Shown: piece by piece, positions 51,973 to 60,939 of the stretch
Layout: each line of letters starts with the position of its first letter
Position numbering within the stretch: position 1 is the stretch's first letter
NCBI GenBank assembly: GCA_021774335.1
Contig: JAJFJD010000043.1
Span: 124,001-188,000, forward strand
Reading direction: 5' to 3'
Length of the DNA: 64,000 bases
From: Alphaproteobacteria bacterium
GTDB lineage: Bacteria > Pseudomonadota > Alphaproteobacteria > UBA8366
Made by a program: the position numbers and the translations under genes
The notes under the pieces: model-generated
Database searches by the model: none
Seen by the model: only the letters and a program-made list of their open reading frames with translations
Told to the model about the DNA's origin: nothing

Positions 51973-54477
51973 TTAGCCGGATGCCGCGCCGGTCAGGATG
52001 GCGTTGAACAGGAGCTTATAAGTCCCCCGCGCCTGTGCCCGGAAGTGAACCCGGAATCCCATCAGCACCACGCTGCCCGCGCCGACCGGCACGCTGGCCA
52101 GCGCCGCTTTGTCGGCCAGCTTCTCATGTCCCGTGAGCCAGCCGCTCAGCAACGGATCGTGCGGCGGATAGACCCCGACGGCCTCCCCCGCCATCACATC
52201 GAAGGCCGGTGCGTTCTGCCCGGAAAACAATACGACGCTGCGTTCCGGCATGCCGAAGGCAATGGGATGGCGCGTATCCAACAAAACCCGAAGCAGGCTG
52301 CCGCGCGCATAGAATTCTGAATCCGGCACGCCGTCGAGCGTATTGCGCACGCGCAGATCGAGATGACGCGCAGCGTATTGCGCCGCGCCGTCCCATGCGA
52401 TCAGCGTCCCACCCGCTTCGACGAAAGCCCGCAGGTTCTTCGCCCCCGCGTCCCCCAAACCGCCCGCGAGATCGAGCGGATAGTCGGCAACACTCTGTCC
52501 CTCGTGTATCTCTTCGGGTTTCTGATGGGGCAGCAGAATGACGTCGAACCGGTCCCGGAGGTCGCCTTGCCGGATATCTCTGTCCACCAGCGTTTCATAC
52601 GGCATCGCATACTCGTCGAACACGAACCGCGCCCAGCCTTCCTCCGCGGTCGGGACGTAGCTCTTATAAAGTCCCACCCTTGGCGCGGTCAGTTTTGACA
52701 ATGATCCCTTCGGGACCGCGCCGACGGACGCGACCGTGATCGATTCTGACTTGGCGATCTTTGCGACCAACGCGTCCCGCTTCCCGCCGCCTTTGATGAC
52801 GAAGGCACCCGGCGCGACGCGCCCGCCATCGATGTCCAGCGCTTCCATCGTCCGCGACACCGGCACCTTATCCGCCAGCAAACGGAACACCGCTTTGAAC
52901 GCGGCATTCGTCTCGCAGCCGATAACATAGGCGGCCGCCTTCCCCTTTCCGCGCGCCGCAACTTTGCCCTTGGGCCGGAACGGCGCGGTCAACGGTTTCG
53001 TCTTGGCGTCGAAGGGTTCCTGCACCTCGACCACCGCCACGCCCATCTGCAGAGGCAGACTATGGGCCGTGTTGTCATAAGGCTGCACCGGCGGCCCGCC
53101 TTCGTAATGCGTGAGTTCGGGATAGCGATCGTTCCCCAGCATCGTCTTGGCGAAAGCGCCATAGGGTTGCGCCACGCGCACGACCCGGGTTCCCGCCGGG
53201 TAGGCGACGCCGTCGGCAACGAATTCCTGGGTTGCCTCCTCTAACTCAACGGCGGCGAAATCGAGGATCTCCAGCATCTCGGCGGCCGTCACCGTGTCCC
53301 GCTGCGTCTGCGGCACCAGATAGGCGGTGGGACCTTCTTGCTCGGCCACCGCATCCGCGCCGATGGCGTGGAAACCCCGCAGCCACATTTCGCGGTACCG
53401 GGCCGCATTGGCGAGACAGGCCATCACGGCGGCATCGTCATAGTCGACGATGTCTCGAAGACTCCAGCGCCCGCCCTGCCAGGGCATTGGGTGGTTCCAA
53501 ACGCGCTGGAACGGGTCCGCGCCGCGCGCGACCGTCAGCTCGCTCACCTTGAGCTCGACCGGTGTTGCGATCCGGACGCTGGCGGCTTCGGACAGAATCC
53601 GAACGCCGCCATGGTAATGCTGGTAGGCGCGGCTCGGACTGTAGATGTCGTAGGTCACGTTGATGCCGATGCCCGCCTTGCCCTGCCCCGTGAGTTCGGC
53701 GGCCATTGCCGACCCCATCATGGCGATGTTGGCCTGAAGGATCGGATGCACGTTCGGGTCGATCGGGTCGATGAACGGCGGCATGATCAGCCGCATGCCG
53801 TCCTGCCGCGTCTGATGCATGTCGAACACGATGTGCGGATGCCAAGCGTTGTGGCAGTGCTCGACCGCAAGCCGCGTTTCGGCCTGGGTGAACATGAACC
53901 AGTCGCGGTTGTTATCGTGGCCGGTATAGGTGTTGTAGAGAAAGGGCGGATTGACGCCTTCGTAATAGGTGCCGAGCGTGCTGTCGTACCATTCCTTGAC
54001 CATCGTCAGCCCATCGGGATTCAGACACGGCACCAGAAGAAAGATGACGTTGTCGAGGATCTCGCGCACCGTCTCGCCATCGTCGGTGGCCAGCCGATGC
54101 CCCACGAGCATCGACATCTGCGTCGCCCCCACCTCGGTGGCGTGAATGGAACAGGTGACCAGCACGACCGTCTTGCCCGCCGCAATCAGGCTCTCCGCCT
54201 CGTCGCTGTCGGCAATCGTCCGGGGGTCCGCCAGTTTCGCCTGGATGTCGCGATAACGGTCGAGCGACGCGATCGTCTCCGGTGCGGAAATGACCGCCAT
54301 GATCAGCGGGACGCCCTCGGTCGATTTACCCAATTCCGAGAGCTGCACCCGATCCGAAGATTTCGCGAGCAGTTCGAAATACGCGACGATCTCGGGCCAG
54401 TCGGCCAGCTTGCGGTCCTCCCCCACCTCGTATCCGAGATGGTCTCGCGGACTTGGAATAGAAGATTCCTGGGTCAT
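51973..54477 (-). CDS. Large M14-family zinc metallopeptidase with GATase-like C-terminal domain
   Basis: An 834-residue protein. The N-terminal half is an M14 carboxypeptidase-like domain: zinc ligands H112 and E115 (IHATEVG) and H221 (DMHQT), with NPDG near 153 and the substrate-binding NR at 190-191. The C-terminal part (about 600-830) resembles a class I glutamine-amidotransferase-like fold (FDVILLPHQKP, GGTLIAWDG, HPIAFGMP, VVLFSGQ). This fusion is known among M14 peptidases of bacteria. No signal peptide is visible at the start, so it may act in the cytoplasm. It is a single gene. Its likely role is peptide or peptidoglycan fragment turnover. Confidence 0.85.
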   Translation of the reverse strand: MTQESSIPSPRDHLGYEVGEDRKLADWPEIVAYFELLAKSSDRVQLSELGKSTEGVPLIMAVISAPETIASLDRYRDIQAKLADPRTIADSDEAESLIAAGKTVVLVTCSIHATEVGATQMSMLVGHRLATDDGETVREILDNVIFLLVPCLNPDGLTMVKEWYDSTLGTYYEGVNPPFLYNTYTGHDNNRDWFMFTQAETRLAVEHCHNAWHPHIVFDMHQTRQDGMRLIMPPFIDPIDPNVHPILQANIAMMGSAMAAELTGQGKAGIGINVTYDIYSPSRAYQHYHGGVRILSEAASVRIATPVELKVSELTVARGADPFQRVWNHPMPWQGGRWSLRDIVDYDDAAVMACLANAARYREMWLRGFHAIGADAVAEQEGPTAYLVPQTQRDTVTAAEMLEILDFAAVELEEATQEFVADGVAYPAGTRVVRVAQPYGAFAKTMLGNDRYPELTHYEGGPPVQPYDNTAHSLPLQMGVAVVEVQEPFDAKTKPLTAPFRPKGKVAARGKGKAAAYVIGCETNAAFKAVFRLLADKVPVSRTMEALDIDGGRVAPGAFVIKGGGKRDALVAKIAKSESITVASVGAVPKGSLSKLTAPRVGLYKSYVPTAEEGWARFVFDEYAMPYETLVDRDIRQGDLRDRFDVILLPHQKPEEIHEGQSVADYPLDLAGGLGDAGAKNLRAFVEAGGTLIAWDGAAQYAARHLDLRVRNTLDGVPDSEFYARGSLLRVLLDTRHPIAFGMPERSVVLFSGQNAPAFDVMAGEAVGVYPPHDPLLSGWLTGHEKLADKAALASVPVGAGSVVLMGFRVHFRAQARGTYKLLFNAILTGAASG

Positions 54478-55084
54478 GTCTCAGCCTGTCTGTTGCGGTG
54501 TATCGGTCGGATTTGTCGCGGTCCTGCCCAGGTCGCCGGGCAGCCTATGCATGAAAATCAGCAATCGGTGTGACACATGGAAAACATCAAAGGCGAGCAC
54601 GAGACATGCGGAGGCGATGCTCCCTGACAACTCGTACCGGGTATTTACCCTAGACCCTCGCGGCGGCGATACGCAATGGCAGGCATTGCCGATAGACACC
54701 GTTTTGCAATCGATCGTTCGTTTGCCGATTGGCGAAATGAGACCCCGCACCGTACTCGCGGGCTAACCTTCTCTCTCTGCCCGCATAGGTGGGCTAGTCC
54801 GCATTTTCCACACTATCATTTGCCATCTCGCAGCCGCCGGACCATCTTTTTAGCAAGCGGTCTTGCGCGACACCGCGCGCCGACGCCGCGTGCACCGATG
54901 GCGTGACGGTATCTCGTGGGCGGGAATGGAAAACCGGTACGCGAACCGAACCCCATCGCCTCCCACCACATGACCGCAGTGACAAAGGGCCGACCGAAAC
55001 GCCGGGCCTCAAACGCGGTTCGAGCTAGGCTCGGCAAGAATCCGAACGGGGGCCGCGACGCATCAACAGTCGACCAAGGCATTG
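54478..55084. other. Non-coding gap of about 600 bases
   Basis: No supported gene lies here; the few open frames have no ribosome binding sites and odd composition. It must hold the promoters of the divergent M14 peptidase and coiled-coil genes. I see only short inverted repeats (for example GCAATG...CATTGC near 54672), no tRNA and no phage-like attachment site. Confidence 0.5.
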
Positions 55085-56452
55085 ATGAAGATGAAGAGGT
55101 CAATTGCCCCCCTATTGACGGAAGCAGCGCTCATTTTGCTGATCGTTGGGGTGGCGGTCGTGAGCGTCGTCGCATACCACCGGCCGGACCGGCCCGCCCC
55201 CCTTTCCGATTGGGAGAAAGAGAAGCTCAGCCTGACTCGAAAAGCCGACGCGCTGGAACGGGAGAACCGCACCCTACGGGATACCGTTCGCGCGCTTGAA
55301 GCTCGTATTACCCAAAGCGCGGACTCAGCCGATGCGCTCGCCCACCTGCAGGCTGAAATAGGGGAACTACGCAAACGCCGCGACCGCGCCCAGATATCCG
55401 CCCAAACGGCCGCAGCCGAGGTTGACAAGACCCGCAAGACACTTGCCGCGCTCGAAGATCAGCTTGGCCAGGAAAAGACGCATCTGGAGACGATGAGCGC
55501 GGCCGCCGCCCGAAATCAAGCGGCCTTGGCCAAGGCTCGGGACTCGCTCCGCAAAAAGCTGGAGAGCTTGGCAAAGGAGGAGACCGAATCTACCAAACGG
55601 GCCGAAGCCGCCGCGGCGGACGTTATCCGGATCAAACGGACGCTCAACTCCCTCGAAACCACACTCGGTGAGCGGCGGGCCGAACTGACGGCATTGTCGA
55701 AAGAGGTCGCGAAAAACCGCAAGACGCTTGCGGCACTCAACTATCAAGTCGGGCAACGGAAAACCCGCCTGGAGACAACGAGCGAAGCCGCCTCCCGAAA
55801 GGAAGCCACATTGGCCAAGACTCGGGACTCGCTTCGCAAAGAGTTGGAGAACCTGACACAGCAAGAAACCACAGCGGCCAAACGCGCCGATGCAGCCAGA
55901 GATGAACTTATCCGCGTGAATCAGGCGCTCGCAGGGCTCGAAACCACGCTCGGCGAACGGCGAGCCGAATTGGCGACGCTGTCGGAAGTAGTTACACGCC
56001 AGAAAAACGTTTCAAAGCGGACAACCCAAACCCTGGCATCCAAGCTTGAGGCGTTGAAGATCCAACGGGATCTAGCCGAGCGGCAGGTCGACTCCGGCAA
56101 ATCGCAGGCCGAGCGGCTGCGGCAGGCGGTTAACGCGCTTCAGACAAAACTCCGCGCCAAACAAGCCGAATTGAAATTGGTCGAGGACGCCGTACGTGAA
56201 CGCAAGGCTGTGCTGGACGCACTCCCTCCCCCCGGCAACGGACAAACACCCGCACAAATAACCGACAGAAATGTCTGTCTCGAAGCTTGGGCCCGTGTCG
56301 CTGCAGAACCCAAGGCCCGCGCGCGATTGGCCAAACTTCGGGAGAAGATCGCGGCGGCGGAGACGGAACTCTGTGAATTGAACACGCGGCACGAGGCAGC
56401 CAAAGAGAAGCTTAAGTCATCGGCGAACAACCCGATCCGTCCACGGCAATAG
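55085..56452 (+). CDS. Membrane-anchored coiled-coil protein with an internal duplication
   Basis: I do not recognise a named family. The 455-residue product has one N-terminal helix (about residues 8-30) that anchors it in the inner membrane. A long coiled coil of Lys, Glu, Ala, Leu and Arg follows, then a C-terminal segment with one Cys (NVCLEAWARVAAEPKARARL). Residues 118-307 are two adjoining 95-residue copies (starting KTLAAL...GQ, ending GERRAEL.AL/TLS), an in-frame DNA duplication. The ATG at 55085 has AAGG in front. It could be a spacer or a scaffold in the periplasm. It is encoded 241 bases before the large secreted protein, and the two may be functionally linked. Confidence 0.65.
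   Translation: MKMKRSIAPLLTEAALILLIVGVAVVSVVAYHRPDRPAPLSDWEKEKLSLTRKADALERENRTLRDTVRALEARITQSADSADALAHLQAEIGELRKRRDRAQISAQTAAAEVDKTRKTLAALEDQLGQEKTHLETMSAAAARNQAALAKARDSLRKKLESLAKEETESTKRAEAAAADVIRIKRTLNSLETTLGERRAELTALSKEVAKNRKTLAALNYQVGQRKTRLETTSEAASRKEATLAKTRDSLRKELENLTQQETTAAKRADAARDELIRVNQALAGLETTLGERRAELATLSEVVTRQKNVSKRTTQTLASKLEALKIQRDLAERQVDSGKSQAERLRQAVNALQTKLRAKQAELKLVEDAVRERKAVLDALPPPGNGQTPAQITDRNVCLEAWARVAAEPKARARLAKLREKIAAAETELCELNTRHEAAKEKLKSSANNPIRPRQ
55436..56005 (+). repeat. Direct duplication of 285 bases inside the coiled-coil gene
   Basis: Copy one is 55436-55720 and copy two is 55721-56005. They keep the same frame, encode 95 residues each and are clearly similar, though not identical at the DNA level. 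This points to an old tandem duplication. Confidence 0.8.
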
Positions 56453-56531
56453 TCGGAGCGCCGGCGAGCGGCAGTGCGGTTTGCGCTAACGGCCAATGCC
56501 CAGAGATCGCTAAAAGGTCGTCGCCTTGTGT

Positions 56532-56559
56532 TTGCGACGCCCGAACCTCACGATACAAT
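56532..56559 (+). promoter_or_regulatory. Candidate promoter of the large secreted protein gene
   Basis: TTGCGA (56532-56537), a 16-base spacer and TACAAT (56554-56559) form a sigma-70-type promoter; transcription would start near 56566 with a leader of about 128 bases. Confidence 0.45.
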
Positions 56560-56693
56560 CGCCAAACACGAGTACGCCCTAATTCACAACGCGGTAAAAT
56601 AGCAAATCCGATCAGTCTCCCGCCAATTCGAGTCTCGGCAATCCTCCGCTAGGCATCGTCCTTAACGTTCCTGCGAAACATCGGTATCGACCC

Positions 56694-58793
56694 ATGCGTA
56701 AAGCATTCATATTTTTGGCCCTCTTCAATTCGCTTTGGATCTCGTCCCCGACGCAAGCGCGCACAATTGGCTCGCATGCAGGATTTACGGCCTCGGCCGC
56801 CGACAATTTCCCGTGCGCCGACGTGATCAACGTCCGCGTCGATTCCAAGACGAAAAACGGTTTCGAGAACGACAGGGCCAATTTCGTTAAACTGGTTGGA
56901 CTTATTCGGGTCGTCATGGGCTTTGAATGCCCAAAAGTGAAACAGATCAATATCGCCGCCTACGCGAATGGGCAAATGGTCGGCAATACGCAAGTGAGCA
57001 AATCATCAGGCTGGACGCTCACGCCCTTGAAGAAAACGGCCGCCAATAGTGGGAGCAAAACCACGCGCGGCGGCGGGAAAAATGTTGGTCGAACCGGCGG
57101 GAACAAAACAGGCCGTGGTGGCGGGCGCGTAATTGCTCAAGGCGGTGGTGTTTCAGCCCCCGGTCAAACCCGATCGTACAGCAAGAATGGCGTAACCGCG
57201 CGTTCGAAACCTTATGCTCAATGGGTGTTTTATGACCGCCCTGCCAAATACACCGTCAGTAAATTCCAATTCCCGCGGGATTCCAATCTCACCACCCTCC
57301 TCAACGTTTTCGGGGCAGACGTTGAAGACGTTTCGTTCTTCGCATACGACGGTGTCAAGCAATCCCCATTCAAGAACCCGACCAGCAAACATCAGCGCTA
57401 TTTCAATCAACAACTGGCAAAAGGCGGTTATCGCCTCAAACATCCTGATAATCAAAAATTGTACAAACCTCGCATAAAGTCGGTAGTGCCGGGCGGTATG
57501 TTTGATCAAATTGGAGTCGAGGCAGGCAACTATATTCAGAGATTCAACAGCCCAAAAGCCAATATCAGGAATTCCGGACCAACAGGAGCTAGGTCGTTAA
57601 ACATTCTCATCCACGACCTGCTTTGGTGGCGCAAAAATAAACCAAATCAATACTATGAGCTTGAAATCCTTATTGCCAAATTCGGTCATAGGGACGTTCA
57701 TTTGGAGGCATACGTTTCGATCCCTCCTGCGGCTCTGGCGAAATTCTCTCAACCTCATCAGCGGAAGACAGGCACGCATTTTGTCAACCTGCTCCCTCAA
57801 CCCAAGGCGATAAAGGGGCGCAAAATTACCTATCCCAAAGGGATCGGCGGACGCCTCATCCGATACGTAACGAACGGCAGCTATGATCGGTATGTGTTCT
57901 GGAAGCTGGAGAAAAACGACCTTCTCGACGAAGGCATGCTTGACCTCATGTTTCCGGGCGCGATCGAAGCCTATAGTGACGTTTGTAAGAGTTCGCTAAA
58001 GGATCCGGTGAAATTTACACAGATGCACACCGTCCAAACGGACCAGGTGGGTCAATACGGCGTTCCCTATTCGGTGATCACTCGATACTACAAACAAATC
58101 GAGGGAAAGACCGTTTACATGGAACGAGATTATCTTTCCCTCTTCCATAAAAAGCGAACGTCGGCACTCAAGGCTATATACGACATTTACAAAAACCCAG
58201 CCTTCCATTCGGACCAAGGGTTGGTGCCGTTCAATTACGAAGCCTTTCGGAAGATCGCCGCTCGAACCCAAGAAATGAGAGAGTTCTTCAAGTCGAACGG
58301 TTGTGTGCCGGTCGGGAGGACCTTCATGAAGAATTTGGCATTCCTCCTTTCGGGTCAACGCCTAACCGTCGATCGCGGCAAGTATCCGGGCAAGGTCCAG
58401 GTATTTCCCATTGGTGAGACACACTACTACGCATTCGTCCCACCGGGCGGGCGACCAAAGATCACGCCCCTGAAGGAGACAATTGCATTCACCGCTCAAT
58501 TTATCGGATCGAGATCCGTTCCGGGCAAACTTGCAGGGTTTAGTTTTTCTGTGAGCGAGCTGTACTCACCGCAAAACCCCAAGTTCAAGGGCAACAGCCA
58601 AAGTATGAAAGATGCTAGAAGCGAGGTTTTCAGTTCCGGTTCGCTTGGCCTGAAATGCGACTATCATGGCAAACCGAGCCGTTTTTTCTGGTACAGAAAA
58701 CGCGATGGATTATCCCACCCGACCTTGAACGTGATGGCGAAAGTGGTCGAGACTTCGCGCCAGACCTGCCCGGCAACCTATGCTGTGAATTAG
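56694..58793 (+). CDS. Large secreted protein with Gly-rich linker and PDZ-like segment, unknown function
   Basis: No family is recognised. The 699-residue product begins with a signal peptide (cleavage near TQA at residue 22). The N-terminal domain (about 30-112) holds two cysteines (C41, C79) in a CADVINVRVD...GFECPKVKQINI context. A low-complexity linker rich in Gly, Arg, Lys and Asn follows (118-157). Residues 255-350 look PDZ-like (IKSVVPGGMFDQIGVEAGNYIQRF, then ELEILIAKFGHRDV). The last 350 residues have a mixed alpha/beta pattern with cysteines at both ends. The gene is AT-richer than most of the window. It is probably periplasmic and may bind peptides. The ribosome binding site is weak. 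Confidence 0.65.
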   Translation: MRKAFIFLALFNSLWISSPTQARTIGSHAGFTASAADNFPCADVINVRVDSKTKNGFENDRANFVKLVGLIRVVMGFECPKVKQINIAAYANGQMVGNTQVSKSSGWTLTPLKKTAANSGSKTTRGGGKNVGRTGGNKTGRGGGRVIAQGGGVSAPGQTRSYSKNGVTARSKPYAQWVFYDRPAKYTVSKFQFPRDSNLTTLLNVFGADVEDVSFFAYDGVKQSPFKNPTSKHQRYFNQQLAKGGYRLKHPDNQKLYKPRIKSVVPGGMFDQIGVEAGNYIQRFNSPKANIRNSGPTGARSLNILIHDLLWWRKNKPNQYYELEILIAKFGHRDVHLEAYVSIPPAALAKFSQPHQRKTGTHFVNLLPQPKAIKGRKITYPKGIGGRLIRYVTNGSYDRYVFWKLEKNDLLDEGMLDLMFPGAIEAYSDVCKSSLKDPVKFTQMHTVQTDQVGQYGVPYSVITRYYKQIEGKTVYMERDYLSLFHKKRTSALKAIYDIYKNPAFHSDQGLVPFNYEAFRKIAARTQEMREFFKSNGCVPVGRTFMKNLAFLLSGQRLTVDRGKYPGKVQVFPIGETHYYAFVPPGGRPKITPLKETIAFTAQFIGSRSVPGKLAGFSFSVSELYSPQNPKFKGNSQSMKDARSEVFSSGSLGLKCDYHGKPSRFFWYRKRDGLSHPTLNVMAKVVETSRQTCPATYAVN

Positions 58794-58945
58794 GGTCATC
58801 GGCCCAACGAGCTATCTAAATCCGCGCAACATCGGTCGACATTTGGTGCCACTGGCGCATCGCACTACTCTTGGCAGGACGCTTCGCGAAAACGCATGCA
58901 TCCAGTGCGTCAAGAACCATCAGCCTAGTCCGGGGAAATGCTGTC

Positions 58946-59437
58946 ATGAATGTGATCGAAACCAAACTGAATAAGCTGGGCCTCGAAGTTCCGCCCACGC
59001 ATCCGTATCCCAGCCCCAACCGCCGGTCCGGCGTGCAGGTGGGTAATATCCTGTTTCTGTCCGGTCATGGCACCGGCCGGCAGGCAATGCCGCTCGACAT
59101 CAAGCAATACGGCAAAGTCGGCGCCGATGTCACCGAGGAGGAAGCCTACCTCTGCGCAAAATCCGCGGCCCTGTGCATGCTGGCGTCGATCAAACAAACC
59201 GTAGGCGACCTAGATCGCGTCAAGCGCGTGATTCGTCTGTACGGCATGGTGAATGGTGCGCCGGATTTCGACCGCCACATGGTGGTGATGGACGGCGCTT
59301 CGGATTTGTTTTTTGAACTGTGGGGGCCGGAGTTCGGACAGCACGCGCGGGCGGCGGTGGGCATCGCGGGTTTACCGCGCGGTGCGGTGCTGGAAATCAT
59401 GGGTGAGTTCGAGTTGCACCCGGAGAGTGAGTGTTGA
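58946..59437 (+). CDS. Rid-family (YjgF-like) protein, longer type
   Basis: A 163-residue Rid protein. It is longer than RidA (about 130) because of an N-terminal stretch (TKLNKLGLEVPPTHPYPSPNRRSG), typical of the YER057c/UK114-like subgroup with this extension. The core LFLSGHGTGRQ, ALCMLASIKQTVGDLDRVKRV and ARAAVGIAGLPRGAVLEIMGEFEL match, including an Arg before the final strand. It may deaminate reactive enamines, but this subgroup is poorly characterised. The start at 58946 is the first ATG in the family region. It is encoded alone between two secreted-protein genes. Confidence 0.88.
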   Translation: MNVIETKLNKLGLEVPPTHPYPSPNRRSGVQVGNILFLSGHGTGRQAMPLDIKQYGKVGADVTEEEAYLCAKSAALCMLASIKQTVGDLDRVKRVIRLYGMVNGAPDFDRHMVVMDGASDLFFELWGPEFGQHARAAVGIAGLPRGAVLEIMGEFELHPESEC

Positions 59438-59536
59438 CCGGCTCGACCCAAGCGTTCGACCAGCCATTACGGAATTGATAGAGGACGTGTCGGCGGAACT
59501 GACTAATTTTATTGGAATATGTTCAGAGTGGATGAA

Positions 59537-60214
59537 ATGAGCATCCAAAATTTTGGCCGCGTCATAGTGAGCGTGGTGTTGATAGGTCTCATGTCTCACA
59601 GCGTTCATGCTGGTGAGGTACTGGACTCTCCGCCTCCTCAACCCGATACGGCCAAAAAATACCTGTTTTACATGCATGGTCGACATGTTGAGAGGCGTGG
59701 CCCAAATGGCGCTTATGAAATCGGCGCGATACTTGGTCGATTGGCAAAAGAAGAATTGATCGTTATCGGCGAGGTGCGATCAGACACCAACCCCCGCTCA
59801 TATTCCGGTATCATTTCAACACAAGTCACTGCGCTTCTTGATGCTGGTGTCCCGGCAAAAAATATTACCGTCGCCGGGCATTCGAGAGGCGGATTCATGA
59901 CGATGTTGAGTTCCGCCAGGCTACAGAATAAGTCCGTCAAGTTTGCCGTTTTGGCAGGTTGCGGGATTGTGGGGTCTGAGTTTCGCCGATCTTACGAAAG
60001 ATTTTCAAATCGCAGAGCACGAAACATGTTGGGCCGATTCCTTATCGTGTGGGACGCCGATGATGACGTAACCCGAGAATGCGATTTGGCAATGAAGAAG
60101 GCCGATGTCGAATTCCGTAATCTCGAGTTCAATACTGGCAAGGGACATCGGTTATTTTACCGACCAGATCCAATTTGGATCGAGCCACTAGCAAATTTTG
60201 CACTTTCTGACTGA
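59537..60214 (+). CDS. Secreted alpha/beta hydrolase
   Basis: A 225-residue protein. From the ATG at 59537 it has a signal peptide (MSIQNFGRVIVSVVLIGL... cleavage near VHA). The mature part is a compact alpha/beta hydrolase with HGRHVE as the oxyanion region, the nucleophile elbow GHSRGG, and a His near the end (TGKGHRLFYRPD). A codon six residues upstream is also open. The gene is AT-rich like the large secreted protein gene upstream. The role is not clear; an esterase or peptidase-like function in the periplasm is possible. Confidence 0.75.
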   Translation: MSIQNFGRVIVSVVLIGLMSHSVHAGEVLDSPPPQPDTAKKYLFYMHGRHVERRGPNGAYEIGAILGRLAKEELIVIGEVRSDTNPRSYSGIISTQVTALLDAGVPAKNITVAGHSRGGFMTMLSSARLQNKSVKFAVLAGCGIVGSEFRRSYERFSNRRARNMLGRFLIVWDADDDVTRECDLAMKKADVEFRNLEFNTGKGHRLFYRPDPIWIEPLANFALSD

Positions 60215-60483
60215 TGTAGTTGGCTGGCACACGACGTAGAGCGGGCTGATATTGCACTGCCCGTCAGCCGCTGATGACAAATTTTACAGCAGATATACAG
60301 TGTCTACTTTTGAGCGGAAGGCCTCTGCCGAGACACCGTGAATATGTAAGCCGTTGCCAACTTGGTTTGAGACGGCGATACCTGGCGGGGCTCTTACACT
60401 GAATATGTCCTGCCCGGGCGCATGCTAGAATACCGGGATGACATGCCCGAAAGGGCGCCGTCGCCAATTCAGGGAGGAAGGTT

Positions 60484-60882
60484 ATGGGAAAGCTTCGTCA
60501 TATCGCCGTCACGGCAGCCGATCCGGAGGCCGCGGCGCAATTCTACGAAAAGACGTTCGACATGGAGCGGGTGCGCGAATCGAAGCTCGGCATGCTGCTG
60601 TCGGACGGAACCGTCAGCCTGGCGATCCTTCGCTTTCCCGACGATAAGACGGCGGGCGACGAGCGCGGCAAGGACTTCTTCGGCCTCCATCATATGGGAT
60701 TCGTGGTCGATGACCTGAAGGCGGCCGGCGAAGCGATCGAGAGCAATGGCGGCCGCTATCACATGAAGATCCCGAGCCGCGAACACGCCGACACCGAGGT
60801 TAAGTTTCGCGATCCGAACGGCGTGGTGTTCGATATTGTGACCGACGATTATGCCGTAAACGCCTGGAAGGCGAAGGTCTGA
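60484..60882 (+). CDS. VOC-superfamily (glyoxalase-like) protein
   Basis: A 132-residue protein of the vicinal-oxygen-chelate fold: two beta-alpha-beta-beta-beta modules with LRHIAVTAADPEAAAQFYEKTF at the start and HHMGFVVDDLKAAGEAIESNGG in the middle. Metal-ligand His residues at 6 and near 76 are visible. The last metal position seems to be Asp (VFDIVTDD) rather than Glu. The start follows AGGGAGGAAGG. It could isomerise or break down a reactive intermediate. It is convergent with the fourth TauD-type gene. Confidence 0.85.
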   Translation: MGKLRHIAVTAADPEAAAQFYEKTFDMERVRESKLGMLLSDGTVSLAILRFPDDKTAGDERGKDFFGLHHMGFVVDDLKAAGEAIESNGGRYHMKIPSREHADTEVKFRDPNGVVFDIVTDDYAVNAWKAKV

Positions 60883-60939
60883 CCGGACTAGAGCCGGGAT
60901 GCCCGTCAACAAGGGCGGAAAATCAGATATCGTGCGGCG

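Noticed and set aside
53338..54573. A 411-residue frame opposite the M14 peptidase
   Set aside because: It is antisense to the peptidase domain with its intact zinc ligands, and has shadow-like composition.
54916..55299. A possible small gene in the 600-base gap, running into the coiled-coil gene
   Set aside because: It has no ribosome binding site and low-complexity sequence, and it overlaps the better-supported coiled-coil gene in another frame.
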